Of a DNA stretch of 64,000 nucleotides, positions 32,856 to 44,697 are shown in pieces. Location of the stretch: assembly GCA_002270565.1 (NCBI GenBank), contig NQMI01000008.1:190807-254806 (forward strand), read 5' to 3'. Below the pieces are notes generated by a model. That model was given only the letters and a program-made list of their open reading frames with translations. It did no database searches and was not told the origin of the DNA. Made by a program: the position numbers and the translations under genes. The DNA comes from Stenocarpella maydis. Lineage: Eukaryota > Ascomycota > Sordariomycetes > Diaporthales > Diaporthaceae. Numbering within the stretch: position 1 is the first letter of the stretch; the number at the start of each line of letters is the position of its first letter.

Positions 32856-33792
32856 TTACAACTTGGCCTCGCCCGGCGTATAAAGCTCACCACGCTGCCA
32901 CATGGACCCGCCATCGATCTCGATAGCATCCCCATTGACGTGACTGCCCGCCCTCGAGCACAGGTACACCACCACGCCGGCAATATCCTCAGGCCTCCCC
33001 AGCCTCCGCATCGGGTTCGCCGCGGCGAGCTTATCCACACCGCCGACCTCGGCCATTAGGCCGTTTGACATCTTTGTCGGGAAGAAGCCCGGACAGATGC
33101 TATTCACGGTGATGCCGCGCGGGCCCAGCTCGAGCGCGAGGTTCCGCCCCAGGTGCAGCACGGCGGCCTTGGACGCGCTGTACCCGTACGTCCCGTGGGG
33201 GCCGAGGGTCCCCACGCCCAGCCCGGCCACCGAGGACGTGATGACGACGCGCGAAGGGTCGTCGGTGCTCGCGCGGGCCTGCAGCAGCGGGGCAAAGAGC
33301 CGCGCCGTGTTGAAGACGGCGCGCACGTTGAGGTCCATGACCTTGGCAAAGGCGCTGTCCGGGTGCGTGTCGAAGGCCTCGCCCCAGGTGGCGCCCGCGT
33401 TGGCGAGGAGGATGTCGACGTGGGCCGTGTGGCGCCTGACGCCGTCCACGAGGGACTGGACGCCCTCCACCGTGCTGCTGTCGGCGGGGACCGAGATGGC
33501 CTGGGCGCCGGGCGAGAGGCCCGGCAGCTTGTTGAGGGCCGCGACGGCGTCGTCGCAGGCCTTGGCCTTGCGCGAGCTGATGAAGACCTTGGATGCGCCT
33601 GCCTGGAGGAGGCTGAGGGACGTGGGAGTGTGTTTGTCAGCGGGGGGTTCCACTTTGTTGTGGTGTATCCGTGGGGACTCACGCTGAAGCGGCTGAGAGA
33701 CCGAGGCCTCGTGACCCACCGGTGACGACGGCGACTTTTCCCTTCAGGCTGAAGAGCGAGGGGAAGTCTTGTATCTTGATGTCGTAGTCCAT
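32856..33792 (-). CDS. Short-chain dehydrogenase/reductase (SDR)
   Basis: Two exons (33792-33683 and 33612-32856), 70-bp intron (GTGAGT donor, CTCAG acceptor), 288 residues. Classical SDR: the NAD(P) loop TGGSRGLG lies in exon 1, followed by NAGA, a catalytic Ser in the ITSS stretch, YGYSASK (Tyr and Lys) and the CPGFFPTKM segment. It resembles fungal 3-oxoacyl-ACP-reductase/RhlG-like and gluconate-5-dehydrogenase-like SDRs; the substrate is not predictable. A CAG two codons further on would break the frame, so the acceptor before CCTCCTCC is the right one. It is the only intact gene of the 33-39 kb island, next to a HET pseudogene and a P450 pseudogene. Confidence 0.92.
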
Positions 33793-34145
33793 GGCTGCTA
33801 TGACTACAGTCCCCGTGGGGGCTCAAGGTATGAATTCAGGGCAATTCTTTGTCTCGAGGTCAGTTGAGACTTGAAGAGTGACCGAGGATGATGCTCACTG
33901 GGAGAGGGCCGGGTATGGTGGATTCCTCGTGAAGCACCCAGGATCACTGCTCGAGCTTTCCTTGGAAGTAAGATGCACGATGAGGGATGTGCCGAGAGGA
34001 AAGATTCTCACAGTGTTGCGAATCGCTGAAGATGTGGGCGTCAAACAAAATGATGCGAAGGCGTACAGTGGATATATATCCCCGGACTATTTATTCCCAT
34101 GTCCTTCCTGCGGGGAATTGGACCGAGGCTCGGTTGCTCCAGCCG

Positions 34146-35391
34146 CTAAGGACGACAAAAACCGGGGTCCGTAGAAGCCTGGTAAATCAATCCGCCTTCG
34201 CAAATGCAAAGTCGCTGTCTTCGCTGCAATTGACCATACCTGACTTGAATTTCGTTGGTCAAGGCTTGAACCGCTTGATATAAAAAGTAGAATCCAGTTG
34301 CCAGAGTGCTAGGATCAGTGTCCCACCAGCAATGGCTCACTGGCTCGATTCGACCCACAACAAATTCCCTAGTATAGTCAATGATCCCAACTGTCGAAGC
34401 CCAGGACCAATACTCGTGAGGACGCTGCAGGTATTCCAAGTAAGGCTGTAGGGCTGGGGTTGTCATTACGCCGTACCGACAGATGCTTCCCTGAAGTCAT
34501 CCCCGTCCTGAGTCTTTGTGGACCAGACCGAGCATGGCCGCAGGTCTATCAGAGGCCTTGGCAAGCCCTCGACTAGCGTACCCCTGGACAATCCAACGCC
34601 AGGATTGTTTGATTCTTTCCAACCGTGGATCATCGCTATGGACCCATGGCCCCTCGGAGGTGTTTCTGCTGTTGACTTCTTCGTCGAACCCAAGCAGAAG
34701 AAGCTTGACATCTGACCCACCGTCGTACTTGTAAACCGTATCACAGATCCATGCCAGTCTTCCCCGACAGAACTCTTGGGAGCTCCACCCACGGTCCTGG
34801 AGGGGTCCGAGCATGCGTGTACCGAGCCATCAATCTTTCATCATATGCCGCAAATCCCAGGGCTCTCTTGGGAATGTCGGCCAGCTTCCGCGTATCCTCC
34901 GCAACCGCAACGCAGCCCTCGGTTCCCTCTGCAGCACCGGTGGCGTAGATGGTCAAATGAGCCTCCTCGTATATTGAGCCCATCCTTGGTAGTTTGTGTT
35001 CCCAGTGCCGCCAAAGTATTTTGTACGATACATAACGAGTCGATCCATGAATACCGTTCGCCCAGGCTCCGGGTGATCATCACAGCATCCTAGAAGGTCT
35101 TAGATAAGCTCTTGAAAGGTATGCGTACAAGATAGCTATCCGCGGGTCAATATTTTCGGTAGTGGTAGTAAATGAACACTTCTCCGGCGGGCCCCAGCGG
35201 TGACTGAGCGCAAAATACCGCCCCCGTTGGGGGCTGCCTGGAGGCCGGTGAATAAGCCGCACATGCCCTCCATCAGCCTCCGTGCCAGCCTGCAAGATCC
35301 TCGTGGGGAGCTGTGGTGTATTTTCTGGGTCCCGAAGTCTACCGTGGAAATCACTGCGGTATTTCTCGTGTTGCGAAAGGCAGGTGTTCAA
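34146..35391 (-). pseudogene. HET-domain (heterokaryon incompatibility) pseudogene
   Basis: Segments of a HET protein appear in order but in different frames: YFALSHRWGPPEKC, then DAVMITRSLGERYSWIDSLCIVQN, then MGSIYEEAHLTIYATGA, then GPLQDRGWSSQEF, then YASRGLAKASDRPAAMLGLV, and finally YWSWASTVGIIDY. At least three single-base frameshifts separate them. A TAG (35090-35092) stands where the block KTF-x-DAV needs a sense codon, most simply CAG. HET proteins trigger non-self recognition and cell death in fungal fusions. This copy cannot make a full product. No introns at the shifts have usable GT-AG signals. Confidence 0.85.
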
Positions 35392-35791
35392 GTGCCAAGT
35401 AAGAAATTCGAGTCTCGTTGAGTTGCTGCATTTTCAGATACAATCCCGTGCAATGATATCGAAATGAAGACAGAAATGCATTGCTCAGTGCGCTGTACAA
35501 AAGGACCCATATATATATGGAAAAGGATGGGGGTACATAGAGCAACAGAGGGTCATTAGGCTGGCCACCCCGCAGATTCCATCTACTTGTCAAGCTATGT
35601 GGCTGTCCCCACTCTTACGTCTTGATGGCTGTTGAGGCCATCTCGCTTTCCAAGGTTGGTTGGACGTTACGAACAACGGCCTGTGAAACGCCGCCACGAA
35701 ATCCTGATTGCCCACGCTTTCCTGCACAGGATAGAAGCACAGTGTCCTTGGGCCAGGGCCCTCGCTATCTAGTAGCTATGCTCGCCCTCGA

Positions 35792-37994
35792 TCACCTCCT
35801 TTTCCAGACCAGAGGGCAGCGTTCAGGATGGAGCATTTGTACAATCAGAACCATGCCAGTGTCCTCTTTGATAAAGCGCAGCACTCGTTCCCGGGCATCG
35901 CAGAGCCCCTCGCCCTGGTTCCTGACGGGATCCACCCGCCAGTCCTTGAACAACGCAGCTATGGTGGCAACAGCCTCAACCTGAGAAAACTTCTTGCCAG
36001 GGCAGTCATGGATCCCGTCAGACCAGGAAAGGAACGTTCCACCAATAGGCGTTATCAATTCCTCGTCATCAATGGCCCCAGAAGCTGCATCACCTGGCTT
36101 GATCCACCGGGATGGTCTCCAAGAGAGCGAGTCTGAGCCCCAGTATCTAGGGTCGGTCTGCACAGAGGCGTGACTAGGGACAACCATTGTCCTAGGTGGA
36201 ATTGAAAGAGTCTTGTCGCCGACTTGGAGCGTTCTCGAGTGCTCGCCCGTCCACTTTGCTAGCGCAACAGGCGTATAGAGGCGTAGCGACTCAAACATCA
36301 CCGATATACGTCGCTTCAGAGGAGGGAAATCGGCTTTTGTAGTCCAAATCTGGTCGGTCACCCATGACATGTTGGGTCTCTTTCGTGGATCCAGTCTTGG
36401 ACTTCTCGGTTGCAAGCAAGGAAGTAAATCATCCAGACGAAGGTATGGGCAGTGATATCGTGGCCAGCAAAGTTGAACACAAACACTTAAGTTTCGGATG
36501 TCAGCGACAAAAAAGAAACCGTCTTTGATGGCTGCGCAGCCACAGGCCACTGATGTTTAAGAACATATCTTACTATTTCCATACATCTCTCGGTCACTAA
36601 GGCTGCTACTTGACCCCTCATGAGAGGCATGTAGTAAAGAATTCATAAGGTTGCGGTCAGACCCCGTAGCACGGCCAGGAGCCGTAGCATGAGATGCAGC
36701 CATCTTTCCTGTCTCGAAAAGCTGCGTCATGTACCCCTGAAATGAATTACAGGCATAGTGACTGTCACACATCAGTCAGCTACTACATGTCCAGTATTAT
36801 GTATCCTGGAACATGTCGGAACATGACAATTGGAGGCCAAGTGAAGAGAGAGGAGGAGTGCGTACAGATCCTTGAAGTATTGAGGGAGCCAGGGCTTGGC
36901 AAGAAACTTGGTACCCAGAACCATGATCACAATGCTGTTCTGTTCTCAAGGATAGCTGTTATGTGTCAATGACCTGCTGTGGGTTCCCGCGTAAATGCAT
37001 GCTGGGGTGACCTCAATCATGGCCGATGGGGAGCAGGGAAGGAAAAGGAGACTGCTTACTCTGGAGCGCGTCCTTGTAAATCAACGAAGTCCCATTAAGG
37101 GCAATCTGGGTCTCATGGTGACCCTTGAGCGGAAGCGACTTGCCAAAGACTGCCATAGACATCACGTTCCAAGAAAGCGTACGGGTATTGTGAGCTACTG
37201 TCTCGACAGATTGGCGAGAGCCCCAATAGCGACCCATATCAACCGCTTGGGCAAAACTCTCCTACCACACAATTTCAAAGTTTTGGTCAATGAAGTAGGA
37301 TGCTATTAGCTTGCGTATCTTTTTCCAGTCTGCGCCTTGAGCCTATGGCAAGACAGTCAGTAGTGGTTCCCGGAGTTTTCGGCGGGAAGCTTGAACACTC
37401 ACCGTGGATATATTAGGCCCGAAAACGTCCAGCATTGCAGTTAGTTCTCAGTCATGGGGAAAGTCGTTATTCCTCTTCAGCATGGCCGTGATAATATCCG
37501 GGTTGCCCAGGTCCAGCCAATCTCTGGCTGGTGAGCATAGCACAAAGGCGTCACCCATCTCGTGGTGACTGTTATACCTGAGTGGAATACTGCAGAATTC
37601 AGAATCAGCAATCAGAGAACCAAGTAAGCAGTACTACTTGGACACAGTGATGGACAGCACAGCGTGCCCAAAGCTTTGGAAACAGGTCACAGGAAACAAT
37701 CTTGCTCTCGCGCGGGTCAAATGTGCATCCGGAGGCTGCTTACTCAAAACCCAAGTAATTGTACTTGGTCATGTTGTTATCACCTAGCCAGAAAGGAAGC
37801 TTCCTGAGGAGGGCCACCACTTGTTGACTGACTAGAGTCCATAGTGGGTTGATGTGGTCGACAGGATCGATGCGTACTGGTACACCAAGCTTCCTAGCAG
37901 CCAGATAGTTGCGAAACAAGCATACTGACGAATGGAAGGTGAAAGTGAGGATCAGAAGCAGAACCACTCCTGCTGTTGATCTGAAGAGACCCAT
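35792..37994 (-). pseudogene. Cytochrome P450 pseudogene
   Basis: The N-terminal exon (37994-37740) has a membrane anchor and the segment LAARKLGVPVRIDPVDHINP. Further blocks follow in order: MGDAFVLCSPARDWLDLGNP, DVFGPNIST, DWKKIRKLIASYFIDQNFEIVW, an I helix with AGHDITAHTF, ExxR as ESLR, and the heme loop WSDGIHDCPGKKF. Breaks are a TGA at 37448-37450, a TAG at 37262-37264 and two frameshifts between the I helix and the ExxR helix (about 36300-36390). The last frame (36550-35792) is still open. It belongs to a different family from the intact P450 at 6.2-7.8 kb (heme-loop and I-helix sequences differ), so it is not a recent duplicate. Confidence 0.85.
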
Positions 37995-38328
37995 GCTAGT
38001 GGTGAAGAAACCGATAGAGACGTGCTCACAACTGAATAGTGTGGAGAGCCGAGCGGCTAGGATGGTGATGAAAAGAAAAGCTCAACTTGATCGATCTGAG
38101 CCATTTAATCACCGGGTCCCACTGTCCGGCGGCGCAGTCGCCCTTACTAGATGCCACATGATGATACCCTACAATCACCCCGCCAGCCTGCTTGACATGT
38201 TGGTAGAAGGGTGGGCCGACTAAGAGCCAACACTCGTTCCGTTCCAACCCTGCGCCGAGTCTAATTGCTGCTGGGAAAAAAATAGAAGTGAACACCGCCT
38301 CGTCAGTACAAGTCCTGCCTTTCTCTCA

Positions 38329-38620
38329 TAGGCCCAGGAAATACCCACCCATGGGTACCCGTGCACGGATACCGGGTCCTGGGTGATCCTGTAGGTAATT
38401 GTATTAGATGTTTAGAAAATAACTGATCTAATAGTACAATACTGCTAAAGATATCCTAAGGCGATAGAAAGGGAATTAGAAATGTATAGCCTGCTATAGG
38501 AGATAAGGTTTAGCAAATGATTCTGCATTATTTGTCCTAATCTATGTCCTAATCAGGCGCGTAGGACAGATTAGGACCCATGGGCACCCACCCAGGACCC
38601 GTGAGTATTTCCTGGGCCTA
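38329..38620. mobile_element. hAT-like MITE with 8-bp target-site duplication
   Basis: A 292-bp element bounded by 20-bp terminal inverted repeats TAGGCCCAGGAAATACYCAC (one mismatch) and flanked by a perfect direct repeat TTCTCTCA at 38321-38328 and 38621-38628. An 8-bp duplication and a TAGG-type terminus fit the hAT superfamily. Both ends also share the subterminal GGGTCCTGGGTG, and internal copies of TCCTAATC/GATTAGGA form further inverted repeats. The interior is AT-rich and has no coding capacity, so it is non-autonomous. The repeat and duplication are seen directly; the superfamily is inferred from TSD length. Confidence 0.8.
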
Positions 38621-38739
38621 TTCTCTCATCTTGAAAGCCGGAAGAAGGCAGCCAGCACCCCTTGGCGAACCTGTGTGTACGAGATGCCAATTGCCACTCC
38701 CGTGCGCCGGTCAAACTTGGTACACTAGTTACGGAGGTC

Positions 38740-39075
38740 TCTAGCCAACACTGTTTACAAATTGAAAATCATCATTAAACCTACCCCAGGTTGCTAGTAC
38801 ACCACTTTTTTTCTTTAATAATATAATAAGAATAATTAAACCTCCTGCCTTAAAAAAACCTACCCAAAGGGCTATATAACACCAAGAGACTAATAAAACA
38901 CTTGATGGAAAGGTTACCTAGGTACATAACACCCAAAGGGAGGTGGAAGAGCATCTAGAGGGAGAGCCTAGACTAAGGGCTCAGAGGGACATAAAAATTT
39001 AAAATGCGTTGCTTATATAGGTAAGCAGGACCAAGAGTGTTATTTAGCGGCTTATAGGGCAAGTACAGTGATTTT
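38740..39075. mobile_element. AT-rich repeat debris
   Basis: A short AT-rich stretch with poly-T/TAATA runs and no reading frame, similar in composition to the left edge of the window. Probably a RIP-altered transposon fragment; the family is not identifiable. Confidence 0.35.
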
Positions 39076-39079
39076 TAGA

Positions 39080-39281
39080 TTTAGAAACAGTGCTGGCTAG
39101 AGACATCTGTAGATACCTAGGTACTGAGTGTGCAGTTCAGCGGTTTGGTCACACTATACCATGCCTCACGCACAATAGAGAAGGGCCTGCAATCGTGCCA
39201 TTCTTGAGGGCGTACATGGACAAGTGGCACATAGAGGTGGTTTGCTCAGCCGGTTGTGTCAATACATATCATTGCTGCTGA
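39080..39281 (+). pseudogene. Fragment of the small conserved domain also found at 13.1-13.5 kb
   Basis: The frame reads VLARDICRYLGTECAVQRFG and then IVPFLRAYMDKW. The first block matches the Asp-Ile-x-Arg-Tyr-Leu-Gly part, and the second the Tyr/Phe-x-x-Ala-Tyr-Arg part, of the domain described at 13058-13492. The glycine-rich lead-in and the C-terminal helix are missing or changed. It follows directly after AT-rich debris and is most likely a degraded gene copy. Confidence 0.4.
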
Positions 39282-39575
39282 AATGCAACTCAGATCCCCA
39301 GATGCTTGGTATTATCTAGTGCGGCAAATACACTGGGATTCTCTTCAGGATGAAGAGCTCTCCTGCCCAGTCCGAGAACATGTCCCGCATATGGGTTGTC
39401 TGCCATTTTTTTTTTTTTTTTTTTGTCCTTCAACTCCGTGCTAAATGGTTCGCGCTATGGTGGCTCGCGCAGGATATCTCGGCATCTGTCCCTACTTGAC
39501 ATCAAACTTAATACTAATACAATTTACCTTGGAAGCGAAATCCTCCTTCTCTGTTGGGTCCACCTCCGCTGGACT

Positions 39576-41901
39576 TCACACCGTAGCAATGGGCTGCTGC
39601 TGCTGCTGCTCCTGCTCGTTTCCTCTGCCACTGGCCTCCGTCGAGTCCGCGTTCTGTGTCTCGCTGGACGCCGCAGCGCCATCATTCCCAGAAGCCGCGG
39701 CATCCGCAGCCGCGCGCTCCTCAGCCTCTCCGCGCTCTCGCTCTGCGCGCTCCTCAGCTTCCCTTTGCTCCCTCTCGGCCCGCTCCTGGGCTTCCAGTGC
39801 TGCGATGTGGCGCTCTGCTACCCCTGGAGCGATGCTAGCCAGAAAAAGGAGGCCGGCCCGCTCGAGGCGACGAACTTGATCGACGAACCAGTTCGCATTC
39901 TGCTGTTGTCGCCGAGCCATCAGTCGCGCAGCAGCCTGCGCTGGATCCGGGACACCTTGCTGTCCAGGTTGTGGTCGTCCTGCTCGGGCATTGTCACCGC
40001 CGCCACCAGCTGCTGCTTGGTTACCTGCTGCACCATCGTTGCCGCCTGCCTCGCGGTTCGCATTCGCACCAGGGGCGAGCGGGATGAGGCCGTCGAGGTG
40101 CTGGCGCACAGGATTGAAGACGATGTTGGCCACCCCGTTGAGAAGACCAGTGTTGATCAGGAAAACGGCCGTGGCGATAGACATGATGGTGAACCAACGT
40201 GTCCAGCTCGTATCGGATGACGTGAACCACCACACAAACATGCCTAACCTGATCAACAGCCACAGGTGAGGCCAAAGAGCGGCGAGCAGTGCGCCTGCAA
40301 GCCCGCCCTCTGGGTTAGCTGGGTGGAATTGTGGGCCACCGGGTGCGAGGGGTCGCGCATGGGCTTGATGTTGCTGGGCCTGCTGCTGTGCCGCACCTCC
40401 TCGGAAAATGTTCACTCTGACGTTACCAGCCTGGGCCGCCTGCTGTTCGGCTCGAACGGCGGGAGGCTGAGCCTGAGCATACTCGAAAACTTCAACTCGG
40501 GGGCGTGCCTGAGGCTGGAGTTGCTGGGACCAGGCAGACGTGAAATTGGGTATCACGGGAGGCACGGGGTACCGTGGGGCTGGTGTGTAGTACAGGTCTG
40601 ACTGGCTATTGACCAGCAACGCTCGGGGCCCTTGTGGCGAGCTCAGTATGTACACCTCAGGCTGAGTCGGAGTTGGCATTCTCAGGGCGGGGTTCGCTGG
40701 AGGCGCTGAGACGCTACCATGGCTAACAGATCTCGTCGGATCCGGTGTGGCGGTCCTGCTTAGAGGAACTGTAGACCCGGGTCGTCTGGGCACTGTGACC
40801 CCAGGCGGTGGGATCGGTTGTCGCGGGCCATTCAGGTTCAGATTCGCAAGAGAGGCGCCGGACGCACTCCGGTGCATAGCGTTGGTCATCATGGACGTTG
40901 CTTGGCTGGCATCAGCGTTGCGAATGATGTTTTGTACGTCGTTCGCCGAGAAGGGAGTCCCTGGCGCCGGGGCGGCAGCACCTCCGTTGCCGTGCTGTAG
41001 GTTCTGGAAGTTGACCGGGAACACTTGCCCATTCGGGGCGATGAATGCAGAGTTCATGGTAACGCGGACGACTTCTCCATTCGGCCCGACAGTTTCCCGC
41101 ACGTAGCCTTGATACTCAGGGTGGGGGCTGTTTCTCCCTTGGCCATGCACAGGCACTCCCTGCAAACCAACAGAGCCCCTTGCCTGTTGGCCATGAGGTC
41201 CCGCCGGTCGCTGGTTCAGCTGGTTGAGGTACTGTTGCACCAGCTGTTGCTGTTGGGCAATAAGCTGTGCGCTGGCCTGGCTCCCTGGGGCCGGAATCCC
41301 CAGCCCATGTGCCGGAAACGGCGACTGGCCTGGGCCAACATGCGGTGCTGGGCCACCAAACCGGGCAGGCAGATGGTGATGGTGATGGTGGCCAGGATGA
41401 GGATGGTGATGGGGTGTTGCGGCGGAGCTGAGGATAGAGGGGGCGCTCTGACGAGAAGGAGGAATCGGCGCAGGATCACGGGTGGGAGTCCCCTGGGTGG
41501 AGGCGTGTTGGGGGTCGACGTAGTCACGGATGACAAGGTGAACGGCCACCTGGTCCGAGCCGCGTAGCTGTGTAGGGTCTGTCAGCTGGATGAGCTCCAG
41601 AGAAGGGCATCGTGGAGGGCATAGGTACCTTTTGCTCCCCAAAGACGTCCAACAGGGTCTCGCTCTCACGGTTCAGCAGCTTGCCCTGGTGGATCAGACG
41701 TTGTTGCTCGTTGGCGGGCTTCGCATCCAAGGTTTCACGGATCTTCTCCTTGAGCTGGCCGACAGTCGTGGAGGCCGGGAGGCCAGTAAAATTCAACGGG
41801 GCGTTGACGGCAAGCGAAGGAGAGATGATTGAGATGTTGACAACCGGCGGGTTCTCCCCTGAGGAAGGGGCATCCGATGATGAGGGCGCGTCTTCAGCCA
41901 T
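39576..41901 (-). CDS. HERP/Usa1-like ubiquitin-like-domain membrane protein (ERAD)
   Basis: Two exons (41901-41629 and 41567-39576), 61-bp intron, 754 residues. A ubiquitin-like fold at about residues 20-110 ends QQRLIHQGKLLNRESETLLDVFGEQK, then LRGSDQVAVHLVIRDY across the splice. A long Gln/Pro/Ala-rich middle (with a His-rich run) leads to two closely spaced membrane helices (about residues 510-575, LLAALWPHLWLLIRLGMFVWWF and the next). A charged Glu/Arg coiled coil (AEREQREAEERAERER) lies near the C-terminus, and the end is Gln-rich. This layout fits HERPUD/Usa1 proteins, scaffolds of the HRD1 ubiquitin-ligase complex that removes misfolded ER proteins. An in-frame alternative acceptor 18 bases earlier would add LTDPTQ. 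The gene is divergent from PSD1. Confidence 0.82.
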
Positions 41902-42975
41902 AGCAAATAGCTTCGCAGGTGTTCGGATCGGTCGACTCCCTAGGCTCGGCTGACATGGATGGTATGGCGCAGCAGGCTGAGTGTCAAATGTGTGGTACTG
42001 CAGGGACTGGTACTGGTGATGGCGAAATTCAGGCAGGCTTTTGAGACCAGACCCTTCTCAGGGCAGTGCGGTTCCGGAGCGGGCCAAGTGAGGATGCCAG
42101 GTTCGTGCAGAGTTGCGAATCGGGATTCGGATGAGTGCTGGATCACCGACAAGCAGTGGGGCGCATCTTCGGGTGTCCGCTTCGAAATGGGACTTGGTGG
42201 TGTCTCGCGGGAGAAAGGGAGGACACGGCGCTGTTTGCTAGAAGGAGAGGAACAACTTTAGCCCCCAGTCCAGCTCATACGTAGATGTGCTGCGGGTTGC
42301 GTGTGCGCGCGGGTGTTGGCTAAGCATGCGCGCAGCCAAGACCCGAGGAAGCGATTCGCAATGTCAGATTGCCTGCCCTGGGGCTTTAATAATGGGCTGT
42401 ATGTCCGATGCCACGTTTCCACTCAGCCCTGGAATGACTGGAGTGCATCTGACAAATGGAGAGGTGCCTGAAACAACCAGCAGCGGGCTAGCTTATACAT
42501 AGTACCTAGGTATGTAGCCAACTTTTTCAACCCGCTCGGTACATGTCCTGCAGTACTCCGTACTAGGCTCGTACGCTAGGTCGGTACCCTGACGGTGCTG
42601 AAAGGCACGGACGGCAGGCTGGAGGACCAGACTGTCTGCAGTGTGCGTCATAAGCTCTCCAGTCGAGGTTGCCTGCCTGCCAAACCTGCACACCCACACC
42701 CGCCGACAAGGAGCTTGCATCGGCAGCCCCATTCGTCGAGTGCTCATCACCTCGACACGACCGGCTGTGTCTGCTCTGTTGACATTCTTTGCTCTTCTTT
42801 CCCCCCATCCCCAGCCAGAGGCCTTCACCGCGAACCCAATCAAGGCTCCTGATCACACGATGGGTCTGGCCTGCCCCTGTCCATATCGATAAGCCAGGAT
42901 TCTCTTCGTCCTGTATAAAAACTCCACCCGCGAATCGGCTTGGGTTGTCGAGCCGATTCCTCCCCCTCCTGGGCC
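41902..42975. promoter_or_regulatory. Divergent intergenic region of the HERP-like and PSD1 genes
   Basis: 1074 bp between two start codons. It carries one TACTCCGTA 9-mer (42554) and C-rich tracts near 42780-42800 close to the PSD1 side. No gene in it is supported. Confidence 0.5.
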
Positions 42976-44697
42976 ATGATGGCTTCAATGTCAAGGTCTC
43001 TTGGCAGCGGTCTCGCTAGGAGTAGGCTCTTCGATGAGTCTGCTGCCATCCTCCGCTGCCCGGCCTGTTTTCGCCGGCAACCATCCCGCCACACAGCCGT
43101 GAGGCATACGCACATCTCCCCAAATCGCCTGTCGGCCCTTGGCCCCGCCAGTCGGCGCACCTACTCGCAGCAGTCTCAGCAACGGCCTAGGTTCACGTCG
43201 AGGTTACGGATGGCATTGGGTAAATCCAAGACCGAGTGGTACTTCATCCCGGTTGGTGTTGGCATAGGCTTCCTGGGACTCATGCAGGGCTACAAGGTCT
43301 ACACGCGTGAGAAGGAGAGGCAGGAGGATGAAGAGTTCGAGAGGAAGCCAAAGAGGCGCCCGAGGGTGAGGCCCGAGGGCCCGTGGCAGGTTCGTGTCAT
43401 GTCCACACTGCCGCTGAAGGCACTCTCGAGGCTGTGGGGAAGGTTCAACGAGGTGGACATTCCCTACTACCTTCGAGTCCCCGGCTTCAAGCTGTATTCT
43501 TGGGTATTTGGCGTCAAGTGAGTCCGCGCCACCCTCCACGGTGTGCCCCAGTCAGGTGGCTAACAGCTATCCAGCCTCGACGAGGTCTCCGAGCCCGATC
43601 TGCATGTGTATCCCAACCTCGCAGCTTTCTTCTACCGCACACTCAAGCCTGGTGTACGACCTCTGGATCCCGACCCGAACGCTCTGCTATCGCCCTCGGA
43701 CGGCAAGGTGCTGCAGTTCGGCCAGATCCGGGGCGGTGATATCGAGCAGGTCAAGGGCATGACCTACAGTATCGATGCCTTGCTCGGCAAGAACACACCA
43801 ACACCCAGCATAAGATCCGGCACTAGCACGCCTGCCTCGGAAGGTACCGCACCCGAGGAGAAGCACAGGGACGCGGAGGTCGTCAAGCAAGACGAGGAGT
43901 TCGCCCGTGTCAATGGCATCTCCTATACTCTACCCAACCTGCTGACAGGCCCCGCCATGTCCCAGGATAAAAAAGGCCGCCCCGAGGATCAGTCCACCGG
44001 CGCATCGCCAGTATCTGTCTCCGAAGTACGCGCGGAGCTCGCCCTTGGCGAAAGGCCATGGTATGATCTCTTGTCGAAGGAGAATCCCACCTCGCTGTAT
44101 TACGTCGTCATCTACCTTGCGCCTGGTGACTACCACCGATTCCACTCGCCCACAAACTGGGTTGTCGAGCGGCGGAGACACTTCGCTGGCGAGCTGTACA
44201 GCGTGTCTCCGTACCTCCAACGCACCCTCCCTGGTCTCTTCACGTTGAACGAGCGGGTGGTTCTTCTGGGTAGATGGAGGTGGGGTTTCTTCTCGTATGT
44301 GCCCGTCGGCGCAACCAATGTCGGGTCGATCAAGATCAACTTCGATCGTGAGCTGCGGACCAACAGCCTGACGACGGACACCGCGGCCGACAGGGCGGCC
44401 GAGGAGGCTGCCGCGCGAGGAGAGCCGTACACCGGCTTCTCCGAGGCGGGCTACGCGATGGCCAGTCCTGTACTCCAGGGTCACGCGCTGCGCCGTGGCG
44501 AGGAGATGGGAGGGTTCCAGCTGGGAAGCACCATCGTGATGGTCTTTGAGGCGCCGCTGGCTCAGGAGGATGAGAATAGCAGGGCCACGGGCGGGTGGGT
44601 CTGGAGCGTGGAGAAGGGGCAGAAGGTCAAGATGGGCCAGGCTCTGGGGAGGGTCGTGGAGGAGGAAGGTCGAAAAGCCATCTCATCTGAGATGTAA
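42976..44697 (+). CDS. PSD1: Phosphatidylserine decarboxylase, mitochondrial
   Basis: Two exons (42976-43517 and 43575-44697), 57-bp intron (GTGAGT donor, CAG acceptor), 554 residues. It converts phosphatidylserine to phosphatidylethanolamine in the mitochondrial inner membrane. The N-terminus is an Arg/Ser-rich presequence and is followed by an inner-membrane helix at about residues 88-107. PSDGKVL, then YLAPGDYHRFHSP and LGRWRWGFFSYVPVGATNVGSI are the family core blocks. QLGSTIV contains the LGST self-cleavage site whose Ser499 becomes the pyruvoyl group, so the alpha chain is about 56 residues. The splice restores FGVNLDEVSEPDL. ATGATG at 42976/42979 gives two adjacent starts. Confidence 0.95.
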
